From Agaribacterium sp. ZY112 (GTDB taxonomy: Bacteria; Pseudomonadota; Gammaproteobacteria; Pseudomonadales; Cellvibrionaceae): DNA of 64,000 nucleotides. The position numbers and the translations under genes are program-made. The notes below the pieces were generated by a model, which saw nothing but the letters and a program-made list of their open reading frames with translations, did no database searches and was not told the origin of the DNA. Positions 16,662-27,228 of this stretch are shown here, piece by piece. Each line of letters starts with the position of its first letter. Position 1 is the stretch's first letter. The stretch is from the NCBI RefSeq assembly GCF_041346925.1, contig NZ_CP166840.1, positions 3,719,001 through 3,783,000 on the forward strand, given 5' to 3'.

Positions 16662-19288
16662 TAAGCTTCACCGCCCTCATCTGCAGCAGGCGTATCTGAG
16701 CTGGTCGCTTCAGCTGCACCATCTACTGCGTTTGACTCTTCTGCATCGTCGTCGGCACCTAGGCCTTCTTCAATACGCTCAACACCCACAATGTGCTCAC
16801 CGTCTTTTACGCGAATCAAACGTACACCCTGAGTATTACGACCCAAAATACCGATTTCATCCACGCGGGTACGCACCAAAGTACCTTGATCAGAAATCAA
16901 CATGATTTCCTCACCATCAAAGACTTGAGTTGCGCCAACCAAACTACCATTACGCTCGGTGCACTGCATAGCAATCACACCTTGCGAACCACGACCTTTG
17001 GTTGGGAATTCACTCACCTCGGTACGCTTACCAAAGCCATTTTCACTCACGGTCAAGACCTTGCCACCCTCATCTGGAATGATCATGCCTATTACGGTTT
17101 GCTCTTCTTTTAACTTAATACCACGAACACCGCGGCTTACTCGGCCCATTGCACGCGCCGCTTTCTCTTCAAAGCGCGCGGCTTTACCATCTGAGCTCAA
17201 TAGCAAAATATCTTTATTGCCATCGGTAATGGCGGTGCCAACTAGGTGGTCGCCTTCATCTAGGTTAATAGCGCGTAAACCAACAGAGCGAGGACGCGAG
17301 TATTCAGTCAATGCTGTTTTCTTAACCGTGCCGTTAGAGGTTGCCATGACGATGTAGTGATCTTCATCGAATTCTTTAACAGGCAAGATAGAAGTAATGC
17401 GCTCACCCTCTTCAAACTGCAACATATTAACGATAGGTCGACCTCGGCTCTGACGACCTGCAACAGGAATTTGATAAGTCTTTAACCAGAACACTTTACC
17501 GATATTGGTAAAACATAGAATGTGGTCATGAGTATTGGCGATCACCAAATGCTCTACAAAGTCTTCATCTTTAACTGAAGTAGCCGATTTACCCATACCG
17601 CCACGGCGCTGGGCTTGGTATGCATCTAAAGGCTGGCTCTTGGCATAACCACCATGGGAGATGGTCACAACACGCTCTTCTTCGGTGATCAGATCTTCTT
17701 CGTTAAGATCCATCATGCTTTCTTGAATATCGGTACGTCGATCATCACCGTATTCTGCCTGAATAGCATCCAGCTCTTCACGAATCACTTCCATCAAGCG
17801 GCTGCTGTTACCAAGGATTTCTAAGTACTCAACGATTTGTGCAAGACGCTCTTCGTATTCAGAAACCAGTTTATCGTGTTCCATACCGGTTAAACGGTGT
17901 AAACGAAGCTCAAGAATCGCAGCTACCTGGGCAGGGCTTAAGTAGTACTTACCATCACGTACACCCAACTCAGCAGGCAAGCCATCCGGACGACATGCAT
18001 CGGAGCCCGCACGCTCTAGGTATTGGCCGATCAAACCAACATCCCAACCGCGAGCCAATAAGGCTTCTTTGGCTTCAGCAGGAGAGGCAGAGCTTTTAAT
18101 TAACTCAATGACTTGATCAATATTAGCAATAGCAACTGCCAAGCCTTCAAGTACGTGACCACGCTCACGCGCCTTGCGTAACAAATACACAGTACGGCGA
18201 GTAACCACTTCACGGCGATGCTTAATGAAGTGTTCAAGCAACTCTTTTAAATTTAAGACTTTAGGCTGCCCTTCAACCAAGGCAACAATATTAATACCAA
18301 AAACGCTCTGCAATTGGGTCTGTGCATAGAGATTATTTAAAACAACCTCACCACTGTCACCACGACGAATTTCAATAACAACACGCAAACCGTCTTTATC
18401 ACTTTCGTCACGAATTTCGCTGATACCTTCGAGCTTTTTCTCTTTCACAAGCTCAGCGATACGCTCAATCAAGCGGGCTTTGTTTAGCTGATACGGAATC
18501 TCATGAACAATAATGCTTTCACGTTTGGTCTTTTCATTCACAATCACCTCAGCTTGAGCGCGAATGTAAATGCGGCCACGGCCAGTGCGATAGGCTTTTA
18601 AGATACCTGCTCGGCCATTAATGATCGCACCGGTAGGAAAGTCAGGCCCTGGAATTAAGTCCATTAGCTCTTCGATGCTACTTTCGGGCTCATCGATTAA
18701 CTTGATACAGCCTTTGACCACTTCACGTAAATTATGCGGAGGGATATTCGTTGCCATCCCCACTGCAATACCCGAACTACCGTTAACCAATAGGTTCGGA
18801 ACACGTGAAGGCATCACTTCAGGAATTTGTTCTGTGCCATCATAGTTAGGCACAAAATCGACGGTTTCTTTATCTAAGTCAGCCAATATCTCATGGGAGA
18901 TTTTGGCCATACGGATTTCGGTATAACGCATGGCTGCTGCGCTATCACCATCAACCGAACCAAAATTACCTTGACCATCAACCAGCATATAACGCAAAGA
19001 GAACGGCTGGGCCATACGTACAATGGTGTCATACACGGCACTGTCACCATGCGGGTGGTATTTACCGATCACGTCACCAACAACACGTGCCGATTTTTTA
19101 AAGGCCTTGTTGTAGTCGTTTTTCAGCTCGCCCATCGCAAATAGCACGCGGCGGTGTACAGGTTTAAGACCGTCGCGAACATCCGGCAAGGCTCGACCAA
19201 CAATAACGCTCATCGCGTAATCGAGGTAGCTTTGCTTCAGTTCGTCTTCGATCGTAATCGGTAGAATTTCTTTAGCTATATCACCCAT
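16661..19288 (-). CDS. gyrA: DNA gyrase subunit A
   Basis: The breakage-reunion subunit of the A2B2 gyrase that introduces negative supercoils. The 875 residues are full length. The N-terminal [17 protein letters not shown] block and the catalytic tyrosine in AMRYTEIRM (near residue 122) are intact. The quinolone-resistance region reads [12 protein letters not shown], with the wild-type serine and aspartate. The C-terminal beta-pinwheel carries the GyrA box QRRGGMG, needed for DNA wrapping, and ends in a long acidic tail. It heads a minus-strand operon with pheA and tyrA-aroA. Confidence 0.98.
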   Translation of the reverse strand: MGDIAKEILPITIEDELKQSYLDYAMSVIVGRALPDVRDGLKPVHRRVLFAMGELKNDYNKAFKKSARVVGDVIGKYHPHGDSAVYDTIVRMAQPFSLRYMLVDGQGNFGSVDGDSAAAMRYTEIRMAKISHEILADLDKETVDFVPNYDGTEQIPEVMPSRVPNLLVNGSSGIAVGMATNIPPHNLREVVKGCIKLIDEPESSIEELMDLIPGPDFPTGAIINGRAGILKAYRTGRGRIYIRAQAEVIVNEKTKRESIIVHEIPYQLNKARLIERIAELVKEKKLEGISEIRDESDKDGLRVVIEIRRGDSGEVVLNNLYAQTQLQSVFGINIVALVEGQPKVLNLKELLEHFIKHRREVVTRRTVYLLRKARERGHVLEGLAVAIANIDQVIELIKSSASPAEAKEALLARGWDVGLIGQYLERAGSDACRPDGLPAELGVRDGKYYLSPAQVAAILELRLHRLTGMEHDKLVSEYEERLAQIVEYLEILGNSSRLMEVIREELDAIQAEYGDDRRTDIQESMMDLNEEDLITEEERVVTISHGGYAKSQPLDAYQAQRRGGMGKSATSVKDEDFVEHLVIANTHDHILCFTNIGKVFWLKTYQIPVAGRQSRGRPIVNMLQFEEGERITSILPVKEFDEDHYIVMATSNGTVKKTALTEYSRPRSVGLRAINLDEGDHLVGTAITDGNKDILLLSSDGKAARFEEKAARAMGRVSRGVRGIKLKEEQTVIGMIIPDEGGKVLTVSENGFGKRTEVSEFPTKGRGSQGVIAMQCTERNGSLVGATQVFDGEEIMLISDQGTLVRTRVDEIGILGRNTQGVRLIRVKDGEHIVGVERIEEGLGADDDAEESNAVDGAAEATSSDTPAADEGGEA

Positions 19289-19573
19289 GAAACTAGGATC
19301 TTCCTTATTGTAAGCGGCGCTTGTCGAGTCCGAAATCTGCCCGTATTAAAGCGAACAAATAAAGCGCGCGATAATAGCACAAAAGCAACTACAAACCTAA
19401 GCAAGAAGACGCTTAAATTTCATACTAAAATCACGCAGACGCGATTAGAGAGGCGCAGAAGGGCTTTAAGGCCAAGGCTGATCATTTACTAGACAAAGTA
19501 AAACGAATGCCACGCGCCCACTCAGACGCTTTGCCGTATAATGCCGGCGCCAGCCAACAATATAGAGCCAAGC

Positions 19574-20338
19574 ATGAGTGATTCCGACAACTACCTTAAG
19601 AAAAAAAAACTTTTTTCACGTTTACTCACCATCTATGGCCGCAATACCGTTTATGAAGCTTTATGCATGCCTGGGGTTAAAGCAGAGAGACTGCACTTTG
19701 CTTCTAGCAATAAAAAAGCAAAGGTACTAGATGACATAGAACATCTTGCACGCGAACAAGGTGCGGACGTGCTTTACCACGATAAGGGCGCGCTCTCTCG
19801 CATCAGCAAAAATGCAAAACAAGATCAAGGTGTGGCTCTGGATATACGCACCGAAGGCCTAGCTGAATTTGATGCAAACACCCTCGAGGCAGGCGGCGAA
19901 TACATCGCCTTAGATCGCATCACCAACCCTCAAAACCTAGGCATGATTATTCGCAGTGTGTGTGCATCCCCCATCAAAGCCCTAATACTACCCCGCAAAG
20001 GTTGCGCAAAACTCGACGCCTTAGTCATCAAAGCGTCTGCCGGCAGCTTATTTCGCTGCCCCATTCTACGCTGTGACTCACTCACGCAAGCTCTGAGTCA
20101 AGCCCAGCAAGAAGGCGCCCGCATTGCTGGCTTGGACCTTAAGGCCACCACCAGTTTTAGCGCCATAGATGATCAACACACACGTATTTTTGTGCTTGGC
20201 AACGAAAGTGAGGGAATTGGCAAAGAAGTACAAGCACTCTGTGATGAGCGCCTGCGCATAGATATGGCTCGTGGCGTTGAATCCCTTAATGTTGCGGTAA
20301 CGGCGAGCCTAATTGCGTTACGAAAGCAGCTTACTTAG
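19574..20338 (+). CDS. TrmH/SpoU family RNA 2'-O-methyltransferase
   Basis: A 254-residue SPOUT-class RNA ribose methyltransferase with S-adenosylmethionine as donor. An N-terminal substrate-binding domain with YGRNTVYEAL precedes the catalytic knot. The three SPOUT motifs are visible: LDRITNPQNLGMIIRS, FVLGNESEGIG and SLNVAVTASLIAL. The frame is open from ATG 19541, but ATG 19574 (MSDSDNYL) gives a more plausible start. The N-terminus is lysine-rich. The exact target (rRNA G2251 as for RlmB, or another site) cannot be decided from sequence. Confidence 0.88.
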   Translation: MSDSDNYLKKKKLFSRLLTIYGRNTVYEALCMPGVKAERLHFASSNKKAKVLDDIEHLAREQGADVLYHDKGALSRISKNAKQDQGVALDIRTEGLAEFDANTLEAGGEYIALDRITNPQNLGMIIRSVCASPIKALILPRKGCAKLDALVIKASAGSLFRCPILRCDSLTQALSQAQQEGARIAGLDLKATTSFSAIDDQHTRIFVLGNESEGIGKEVQALCDERLRIDMARGVESLNVAVTASLIALRKQLT

Positions 20339-20359
20339 CCCACAAGAGATAATAGAACT

Positions 20360-21631
20360 TTAAGAACCCGCTAAGCTCTGTAAGCTATCTAAAAGCTTAG
20401 ACATTGTCTCAACAGCATTAGGTACTTTATCAATACTGTCTTTGCCTTCAGTTTGCCCACGAGCCACTCCCGGTAAAGACAAAAGGCCTGACTCATCTGC
20501 GCGCTGCCTCATATCCTCTAAGGCTTGAACAAAACGTGCCAAGCTCATCAATTGCTGATCCTGCTTATCAAAACTCTCACCTGTGGCTGCCGCACGAGCC
20601 GGCTGAGCCGCATAAGAGGCTTGATATTGCTCTGAGCGCTCGTAACGTAATTGCAGAGAAAAACGACTGATTTCATCACTGTTAAAACCCAGTTCTGTGG
20701 CGTGCTCAAAAGCACTTTGAATATCACCACTAAAAAACAAACCACTGACCTCTCTTACCTGAGTTAGCAAATCCTCTATTGCAGCAAGCTCGGATTCATC
20801 GAGCTCCCCTTCTATATCAAGGTAGAAACCAGCGCTTGCATAAAAAGAAGCCTGAAGCTCAGAATCAGAACCGGTGGCGTGCTGTACTCGCTGCCCCTCC
20901 AAAACCGAGCTCGCTGAATAAGCAGCCCGAATAGTGACGCTATCACCGTCAGCCGTTTTCAACTGGAAATTAAAGCTACGGGTTTCATGGGCGCGATAAT
21001 CATAACTTGAAGCATCGATTAAAGACCTAAGGTTATCTGCCTCGCTCAGAGCTTGTTGTTCAGCAGCGCTCTTTGCTACATCCACAGACGAAGCTTTAGT
21101 AACTGATGAACTCGAAGCCGCCTGCGAAGCATTAAATAACTGCCTACGCTCCTGCTGATCAGTTCTATAAGACTCCATCACAGGAGACTCAACACCGAGC
21201 TCTTCAGCAAGGCCATCAATGCCATTAAGCACATCGCTATACGTCTTTTCAATCGCGTCTTCCACCTCTGGATACAGCATAGCCAAAGCACTTAACTGCT
21301 CATAAGCCTGAGAAAAGCCTTCAACAAAACCATCTAAACCTGCCTGCAGACGAGACTCTAACTGCTCTTTAGTTGCACCCTCGGCCTGATCCAAGTGCAA
21401 ACGCCCTGCAATAAACCCCAATATCGTATTGGCAGCATCGGTTCGCCCAGCAAGACCTTTCTCCGCCTTAGGCACTTCATAAGCCACAGGTTTAGCCGTG
21501 TCAGCACTTTCCGCCTTATTCGGCTGCTCTTGCTCACCACTGTGCTCAGCTGCTCTTTCTGTCTTAAGCTGATAATAACTTTGTTGTAAACGATGTGCCT
21601 GAACGGAAGTATGCAGTGAGGGGCTAGACAT
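20360..21631 (-). CDS. DUF5610-like uncharacterised protein
   Basis: A 423-residue protein of unknown function, very rich in Ala, Ser, Gln and Glu, with no signal peptide or membrane helix. Residues about 60-145 carry a pattern I associate with DUF5610 (ILGFIAGRL, then GLDGFVEGFSQAYEQLSAL). A central stretch reads like a beta-rich domain (NFQLKTADGDSVTIRAAYS, about 215-235). The rest is low-complexity linker. A good ribosome-binding site (AAGGAG) precedes ATG 21631. It is divergent from hemN. The family assignment is from memory of the pattern and is only moderately sure. Confidence 0.55.
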   Translation of the reverse strand: MSSPSLHTSVQAHRLQQSYYQLKTERAAEHSGEQEQPNKAESADTAKPVAYEVPKAEKGLAGRTDAANTILGFIAGRLHLDQAEGATKEQLESRLQAGLDGFVEGFSQAYEQLSALAMLYPEVEDAIEKTYSDVLNGIDGLAEELGVESPVMESYRTDQQERRQLFNASQAASSSSVTKASSVDVAKSAAEQQALSEADNLRSLIDASSYDYRAHETRSFNFQLKTADGDSVTIRAAYSASSVLEGQRVQHATGSDSELQASFYASAGFYLDIEGELDESELAAIEDLLTQVREVSGLFFSGDIQSAFEHATELGFNSDEISRFSLQLRYERSEQYQASYAAQPARAAATGESFDKQDQQLMSLARFVQALEDMRQRADESGLLSLPGVARGQTEGKDSIDKVPNAVETMSKLLDSLQSLAGS

Positions 21632-21844
21632 AAGGTTCTCCTTGATTGCTTAGTGCTTGCTAAAATGGTCTGCTAAGAGGCATCGGCAAAAACAGCCACA
21701 ACTTCAAGAACATCGATCTATGAATAGGTGTTTTCTTATGCCATAAACAAAAACATAAGAACAAGAAAGCCCCTAAAGCCCTGAGCCTTATCAAACTCAC
21801 GCACTTAAAATAGAACAAAGACTGCAAAACCAATAAAAACTGAT
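21632..21844. other. Intergenic region between DUF5610 gene and hemN
   Basis: No gene is supported. A 67-codon minus-strand frame here is highly basic and hydrophobic, lacks a ribosome-binding site and is probably chance. Promoters for the two divergent genes must lie in this stretch or in the adjoining repeat. Confidence 0.4.
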
Positions 21845-21896
21845 AGTATCGCCGCCTGCGCAATGTGAATGGTATCGCCGCCTGCGTAATTGAGAT
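21845..21896. repeat. Two tandem 26-bp repeats upstream of hemN
   Basis: Two direct copies, 21845-21870 and 21871-21896, share the core GTATCGCCGCCTGCG (starting at 21846 and 21872) and then diverge slightly (CAATGTGAAT against TAATTGAGAT). The repeat ends 52 bp before the hemN start. Its period of about two and a half helical turns and its position suggest a regulatory binding site. The second copy runs into TTGAGATGGCGCAA, a poor match to an FNR box. Confidence 0.7.
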
Positions 21897-21948
21897 GGCG
21901 CAATAACAGGCAAAAGCCGAACGCTAAGGGTAAATAGGGGCAAAAGAG

Positions 21949-23349
21949 ATGAGCGAACACAACTCAGCGACCGAAATGTACTGGGATATCGAGTTAATTA
22001 GAAAGTACGACCTGACTGGGCCACGCTATACCTCCTACCCAACAGCTCCGCAATTTGAAAGTAATTACAAACAAACAGACTGGCAACATGCCGTAGAACG
22101 CATTCAAGACCGTAGCCAGCGCATATCTCTATACCTGCACATCCCCTTCTGTGATACCGTTTGTTATTACTGTGGTTGCAGCAAAATCATTACCGCCAAC
22201 CACAGCCACGCGGATACCTACCTTGAATATTTAAAGAAAGAAATACAGCTCAAAGCCCAACACATAAATAAAGAGTCACTTGTCGAGCAAATACATTTTG
22301 GTGGTGGCACACCGACGTATCTCAGTGATGAGCAACTTGGCGACATTATGCAGGAGCTACGCAGCGCTTTTAGCTTTGCAGATGACAATTTTGAGTGCTC
22401 CATCGAAATCCACCCCCAAGGAATGAACAAGCAGCGCCTACACAATTTAAAAAAACTCGGTTTTAACCGCTTAAGCCTAGGCATACAAGATTTCGACCCA
22501 CAAGTTCAAAAAGCAGTTAATCGCTTTAACAGCAAAGAAGAAGTAAGTAGTTTAATGAAAGAAGCGCGCGAGTTAGCATTCAACAGCGTTTCAGTTGATC
22601 TTATCTACGGCCTGCCCCTGCAAAGCAGAGAAAGCTTTCAGCAGACCTTAAACGACATTATTGAACTCGACCCCGATCGCTTAAGCTTGTTTAACTACGC
22701 TCATATGCCACACCTGTTTAAAACACAAAAACAAATCAATGCTAATGAGCTACCAGAACCTCAAGAAAAGCTCGACATTCTACATAACAGTATTTCTAAA
22801 CTTTGCGCTAATGGCTATCGCTATATCGGCATGGATCATTTTGCCAAAGAGGACGATGAATTAAGCATCGCGCAGCAAAACGGCAGCATGCAACGCAATT
22901 TCCAAGGTTATGCCACTCACAACAATGGTGTATTGCATGCCTTTGGTTTAAGCGCGATCAGCTCACTGGCCGAACACTACAGCCAAAACGTTAAGAAGCT
23001 CGAGCAATATTACCAAGCCCTAGATCAGGATACACTTCCTATAGAGCGCGGCTATGACTTAAACCAAGACGATGTCATTCGACGTGACGTTATCAGCAGT
23101 TTACTGTGCAATAACTACTTAAATTTCTCTGAACTTAAAGACAAATACAACATTGAATTTAGTACCTACTTCGAAGACGCCTGTGCTCCACTTACAGAGC
23201 TAGCTAAGGATGGCCTGATCGAGTTCAACACAAAAGAGCTAAAGATACTCGATCGAGGCCGTTTACTAGCGCGTAGCGTATGCAAACTATTTGATAACTA
23301 CATTAAAAAAAGCAGCGATACGAAACCCCGCTACTCGCGTATCATTTAA
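21949..23349 (+). CDS. hemN: Oxygen-independent coproporphyrinogen III oxidase
   Basis: A radical-SAM enzyme that decarboxylates coproporphyrinogen III to protoporphyrinogen IX when oxygen is scarce. The 466 residues match true HemN, not the shorter HemW. The 4Fe-4S cluster motif is FCDTVCYYCGC (residues about 63-73), followed by the SAM-binding FGGGTPTYL block. The N-terminal RYTSYPTAPQF segment, diagnostic of HemN, and the C-terminal HemN domain are present. It starts with ATG after a purine-rich AAAAGAG. Anaerobic regulation is expected, but no clear FNR site is visible. Confidence 0.96.
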   Translation: MSEHNSATEMYWDIELIRKYDLTGPRYTSYPTAPQFESNYKQTDWQHAVERIQDRSQRISLYLHIPFCDTVCYYCGCSKIITANHSHADTYLEYLKKEIQLKAQHINKESLVEQIHFGGGTPTYLSDEQLGDIMQELRSAFSFADDNFECSIEIHPQGMNKQRLHNLKKLGFNRLSLGIQDFDPQVQKAVNRFNSKEEVSSLMKEARELAFNSVSVDLIYGLPLQSRESFQQTLNDIIELDPDRLSLFNYAHMPHLFKTQKQINANELPEPQEKLDILHNSISKLCANGYRYIGMDHFAKEDDELSIAQQNGSMQRNFQGYATHNNGVLHAFGLSAISSLAEHYSQNVKKLEQYYQALDQDTLPIERGYDLNQDDVIRRDVISSLLCNNYLNFSELKDKYNIEFSTYFEDACAPLTELAKDGLIEFNTKELKILDRGRLLARSVCKLFDNYIKKSSDTKPRYSRII

Positions 23350-23388
23350 AACAAACGCCGTTTAAGCACCTAAGCTGCATACTTACTT

Positions 23389-24204
23389 ATGAATTACCGC
23401 TGCCCCCTCTGCCAACAGACTTTAAGCCTACAAGACAGAAGCTTTCGCTGTGATAACAATCACTGCTTTGACATTGCCAAAGAAGGCTACGTAAACCTGT
23501 TGCCTGTACAAAATAAAAAAAGTAAAAGCCCTGGCGACAGCCCAGCGATGATGCAAAGTCGCCGCCGCTTTTTACAAAGTGGCTTCTACCAAAACTTTGC
23601 AGGTGCACAACAAGAATTATTAAAAAAACACCGTAGTGAGAAGATCAATCGCATTATCGATATTGGCTGTGGTGAAGCATATTATTTAGAACAACTGCAA
23701 AATACATTTACTGACGCCAGCTTGCACGGCATAGATATCGCTAAAAGCGGGGCTCGATTAAGCGCCAAACAATTACCAAACGCCCATATTAGCGTTGCCA
23801 GTGCCTATTCCCTACCCTATTTTGACAATGACTTTGATATCGCTCTTAGTGTTTTTTCACCCTTGGATGAACAAGAGTGCGCACGTATATTAAAAACCAA
23901 CGGCCTTCTTCTAACGGCAGGCCCAGGCCCTTTGCATTTAAAACAATTAGCCGCGCAAGTCTATAACACCGTGCAAGAGCATAAAGGAATGGGACTAGCC
24001 TTAAACGATACTTTTGAACTACTTGAGCAAAAGCAAATCGGTTATAAAATAAGTGTAAATGGTGAGCAAGCCTTAGACTTGCTCACCATGACTCCGTACT
24101 ACTGGAGCTGTTCGGAGGAGAAAAAACAAGCCTTACTTAAAAAACAGAATCTAGAGATAACATTAGATTTTGACCTAAACCTATACAAACCACGCACAGA
24201 TTGA
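23389..24204 (+). CDS. rlmA: 23S rRNA (guanine-N1)-methyltransferase RlmA
   Basis: Methylates N1 of a guanine in helix 35 of 23S rRNA (G745 in E. coli). The 271-residue protein has the zinc finger at residues 4-26 (CPLCQQ, then RCDNNHCFD), followed by the KEGYVNLL signature, and a class I methyltransferase domain with IDIGCGEAYYLEQL as the SAM-binding motif I. PALMALN-type family features are partly visible. It follows hemN by 39 bp and may be cotranscribed with it. Confidence 0.93.
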   Translation: MNYRCPLCQQTLSLQDRSFRCDNNHCFDIAKEGYVNLLPVQNKKSKSPGDSPAMMQSRRRFLQSGFYQNFAGAQQELLKKHRSEKINRIIDIGCGEAYYLEQLQNTFTDASLHGIDIAKSGARLSAKQLPNAHISVASAYSLPYFDNDFDIALSVFSPLDEQECARILKTNGLLLTAGPGPLHLKQLAAQVYNTVQEHKGMGLALNDTFELLEQKQIGYKISVNGEQALDLLTMTPYYWSCSEEKKQALLKKQNLEITLDFDLNLYKPRTD

Positions 24205-24256
24205 TCCAATAGGGTGATTTACATTAGTCACAAAAAACAAAGGCCCCCAATCAACA

Positions 24257-25684
24257 ATGCGCACATACTTAATAGCTACATTCTTATTAATAGCCTCCTC
24301 CCTCTCTCTAGCTACGCCCCAAGATGAATCTGGCAACATGGTTAAGCTAAATATTCATGGCGCTCTTGTTGCAAACAACTGGCTTAGCTCACTAAAGATC
24401 AAGCAACAGATATGGGTGTATTCAGGCCTAGATGATATGCCCGAAGAAGCATTCTTAAAAAATAGCAACAAACTGCCAGGACTAATCAAAGAAATCGCCC
24501 TAAAAAACAAGAAAAAGTGGCAAAAGCCATACACTAGCACTTACCTAAAGGCAGGGAAAAACTATCAAATAAAAGGCCTCATTTATACTCGTGATGGGGT
24601 ATATGTTAATGAGTGCTTTACCTACTCTTCGAAAACATTGACTGAAAAGAAGGAATACCACCTTGTTTTAAACTTTGATAACCAGAGTAAAAACACCTGT
24701 TCATCAAGCTTATTCACTGACGAAGACTATCAAAACTCACGCTCAACCATGTCAGAAATGACAGGCTATTTAGGGTTAAGCCGTATTGAGCTTGCCCTAC
24801 GCTATGGGGGCCCCTTTCAAGCCAAAGAAAGCACAACAATATTAATCAGAGATGGCGATTATAACGATCCGTACCTTCAAGCTGCGGCAGATAGATTATG
24901 GACCTACATAGATACTTCAGACGAAAGCCAGCTTTCAATTTTGGCCTATATGGCTCGCTATATTGCGGAATCTGGCAACCCTAAATATGCAGATTTCGTA
25001 GAGCAAGCACTTATCAAAGCCAAAGAGACCTCTCAGAAAAGCCTCACCAAACACTTAAAAAAAGCAAAAAAAAGAATAAAAGGGCACTCTGAAAACCAAT
25101 ACGAAGCCAGGTCAATCGCTGAGCCATCGCAATACTCACTAGCACAATTAAGAGTTGCCGCAGTGATAGAGTCCCTAAGAAGCAGAGACCCCGCCGAAGT
25201 AAAAGCAGCAGGTGTTGACCTTACAACATTTCCTAACGAATATCCCCCAAAGGTCTTTGATGAAGCAGCGGAAGTGCTATGGGAATATACAGCACTTCTT
25301 GGTTCAGGACTGTCTCTAGACGAGATTCCCAACAACAGTAAAGGACTAGTAAAACAAAGTACGGATCAAGCTAGTATTGACACCATTCTCACAACAAATG
25401 GCTTACCATGGTACGCTGCACCTGCTCTAGCAGTGCTAGCCGACATCGGTTGGAGCATAAGACCCAACAGAAGCCAAGACTTGTACATCGCTGCCGCGAT
25501 TTGGATGAGCCGCTCATTGGCACAAAGTAAAAACAGTCGCTACCGCACCTTGCTAATTAACACTAAAAGTTTCGAGCTTAACAAAAAGTTAAGGAAAAGC
25601 CTCAACAAAAGTCTTTCATTAATGCGAAATTCAGAAGAAGACCAGTTTACCCCCTCAATCGGAACCATACAAAAAGAACAATAA
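24257..25684 (+). CDS. Exported HEAT-like repeat protein, function unknown
   Basis: A 475-residue hypothetical protein with a signal peptide (about 1-19, ending SLSLA). The first 150 residues are beta-rich with a pair of cysteines. The remainder is helical. Two segments (about 230-277 and 415-457) share the pattern SxNPxY-xx-LLxxA followed by a Lys-rich second helix, for example AESGNPKYADFVEQAL. The same pattern occurs three times in the exported protein at 62097-63374, so the two are distant relatives. No catalytic motif was recognised. It lies alone between rlmA and rmuC. Confidence 0.7.
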   Translation: MRTYLIATFLLIASSLSLATPQDESGNMVKLNIHGALVANNWLSSLKIKQQIWVYSGLDDMPEEAFLKNSNKLPGLIKEIALKNKKKWQKPYTSTYLKAGKNYQIKGLIYTRDGVYVNECFTYSSKTLTEKKEYHLVLNFDNQSKNTCSSSLFTDEDYQNSRSTMSEMTGYLGLSRIELALRYGGPFQAKESTTILIRDGDYNDPYLQAAADRLWTYIDTSDESQLSILAYMARYIAESGNPKYADFVEQALIKAKETSQKSLTKHLKKAKKRIKGHSENQYEARSIAEPSQYSLAQLRVAAVIESLRSRDPAEVKAAGVDLTTFPNEYPPKVFDEAAEVLWEYTALLGSGLSLDEIPNNSKGLVKQSTDQASIDTILTTNGLPWYAAPALAVLADIGWSIRPNRSQDLYIAAAIWMSRSLAQSKNSRYRTLLINTKSFELNKKLRKSLNKSLSLMRNSEEDQFTPSIGTIQKEQ

Positions 25685-25705
25685 AGTGCTCTATAGTACA
25701 AACAA

Positions 25706-25737
25706 GGAGAGAGCAGAACCTACTTGCTGCTCACTCC
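25706..25737 (-). terminator. Possible terminator overlapping the rmuC stop
   Basis: GGAG-A-GAGCAG (25706-25716) pairs with CTGCTC-A-CTCC (25727-25737) across a 10-base loop, with one mismatch. The last rmuC codons are inside the stem. On the minus strand a TTGTTTG tail follows. The tail is weak, so the call is tentative. Confidence 0.4.
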
Positions 25738-27143
25738 TTCACCTCATCATTATCACTTAAAGCCTGCGGCAACTTCTCTTTAACCGCAACGCCCATATCA
25801 ACAAACTTATCCACCTGCTTAGCTAAGCTGCCACGGCCATCTTTTAAGGTATTCCAGCTTTCTTCATAAGTTTTTTGAGCGGTACTTAGTTGAACACCTA
25901 GTTTTTGCATTTTCTCTGCAAACACTCTCAATTTGTCATACACCTTGGATGCTTGCTCGGCCAATTGACGGGTATTGCTATTTTGTTTATCAATGGACCA
26001 AAGATGAGCAACAATACGTAAACTAGACAGTAATGTATTAGGGGTAACAATAGCAATGCCCTTGCGGTACGCCTCTTGAAACAAAGAAGGCTCATAATCA
26101 GCCGCTGCTAAATACGCAGCTTCGTTTCCGATAAACATAAAGACATACTCAGGGCTGTTAATCCCCTTGAGCTGGGTATAATTTTTATCACTCAAGTCTT
26201 TAACATGCTTACGAATCGCCTCGACATGACGCTTTAAACACAAAGCACGCTCTTCTTCGGTCTGTGCTGCGGTCGCATCTAAGTAAGCCACAAGAGAAAT
26301 TTTACTATCAATAATAATGTGCTTGTCATTAGGCAAATTAACGACAAAGTCGGGACGCTGGTCTCGCCCCTCTTCGGTTTTATAATTAGCCTCTCGTTCA
26401 AATTCGCGCCCTTCACTCAGACCACTCATTTCCAGTAGCAGTTCAGCCTGTACTTCTGACCAACAACCTTGAGCTTTTTTATCTCCTTTTAAGGCCGATG
26501 CAAGCGTTTGCGCCTCATCACTCATTCTCAAGCCCACATCTAACACACTCTTAATCTGGGCCTCTAACTTGCTATTTCCTTGCAGGTTTTCACTGTGAAC
26601 TTCATTCACCCGCTTTTGAAAACCTTCAATTTGCTCTTTAAAGGGCTGCAGTACGGAGTCTATTTGGCTGCGATTACGCTGCTCAAAGTCCTTGCCGCGC
26701 TGCTCAAAGATCTTAGCCGCCAATAATTCGAACTCTTTACTTAAGGCCTGCTTCTGCTCTTCGAACTGTTTTAGCTGCTGATTAAAACTGTGCTCCCGCT
26801 CTACTGAGGTTGCCTCACTCACACCCAGCTTCTTTTCAGCCTGCTGACGTAGATGACGCTCAAGCTCCAAGCCCTTTTGGCAGTCGTTAACAGTACTTTG
26901 CGCACTTTGCAGCTGAGAGCTTAACGCGCTGAGTTGAGCCTCTGCTTGAACTTTTAACAGCGACTCAGCTGCCAAGCTTTGTTCAAGCCCGCCCACAACC
27001 TGCCTCAATTCGTCCAAACGAGCTTCGCCATGCAAGCGCTGGCGACGTAAAATGCACAGCATAAGTATGAACATAAGTAATAAGCTACAAAGGCTAGCCG
27101 CAAGAGCGGTAAATACGGGCATTAGGCCTGTATCGATATTCAT
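25731..27143 (-). CDS. rmuC: DNA recombination protein RmuC
   Basis: A membrane-anchored coiled-coil protein that limits inversions at short inverted repeats. It contains a nuclease-like fold. The 470 residues have an N-terminal membrane helix at about 8-28, a long coiled coil at about 35-190 (Gln, Glu, Leu rich) and the RmuC domain at about 210-420 with RPDFVVNLPNDKHIIIDSK, where the Asp and Lys residues form the PD-(D/E)xK-like core. It is divergent from the exonuclease III gene, another DNA-repair function. Confidence 0.94.
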   Translation of the reverse strand: MNIDTGLMPVFTALAASLCSLLLMFILMLCILRRQRLHGEARLDELRQVVGGLEQSLAAESLLKVQAEAQLSALSSQLQSAQSTVNDCQKGLELERHLRQQAEKKLGVSEATSVEREHSFNQQLKQFEEQKQALSKEFELLAAKIFEQRGKDFEQRNRSQIDSVLQPFKEQIEGFQKRVNEVHSENLQGNSKLEAQIKSVLDVGLRMSDEAQTLASALKGDKKAQGCWSEVQAELLLEMSGLSEGREFEREANYKTEEGRDQRPDFVVNLPNDKHIIIDSKISLVAYLDATAAQTEEERALCLKRHVEAIRKHVKDLSDKNYTQLKGINSPEYVFMFIGNEAAYLAAADYEPSLFQEAYRKGIAIVTPNTLLSSLRIVAHLWSIDKQNSNTRQLAEQASKVYDKLRVFAEKMQKLGVQLSTAQKTYEESWNTLKDGRGSLAKQVDKFVDMGVAVKEKLPQALSDNDEVKE

Positions 27144-27228
27144 AACACGACTCTCTTGATATCGCCGTTGGCCATTGCGCCCACTTAAGGTAGGCTATGC
27201 GACGATTTTATTGGGAGAAAAACAGACC

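Noticed and set aside
21660..21863. A 67-codon basic, hydrophobic minus-strand frame upstream of the DUF5610-like gene
   Set aside because: No ribosome-binding site, extreme composition, and overlap with the tandem repeat; most likely chance.
21889..21903. Possible FNR/Anr box (TTGAGATGGCGCAA) before hemN
   Set aside because: Only about seven of ten consensus positions match and the second half-site is poor.
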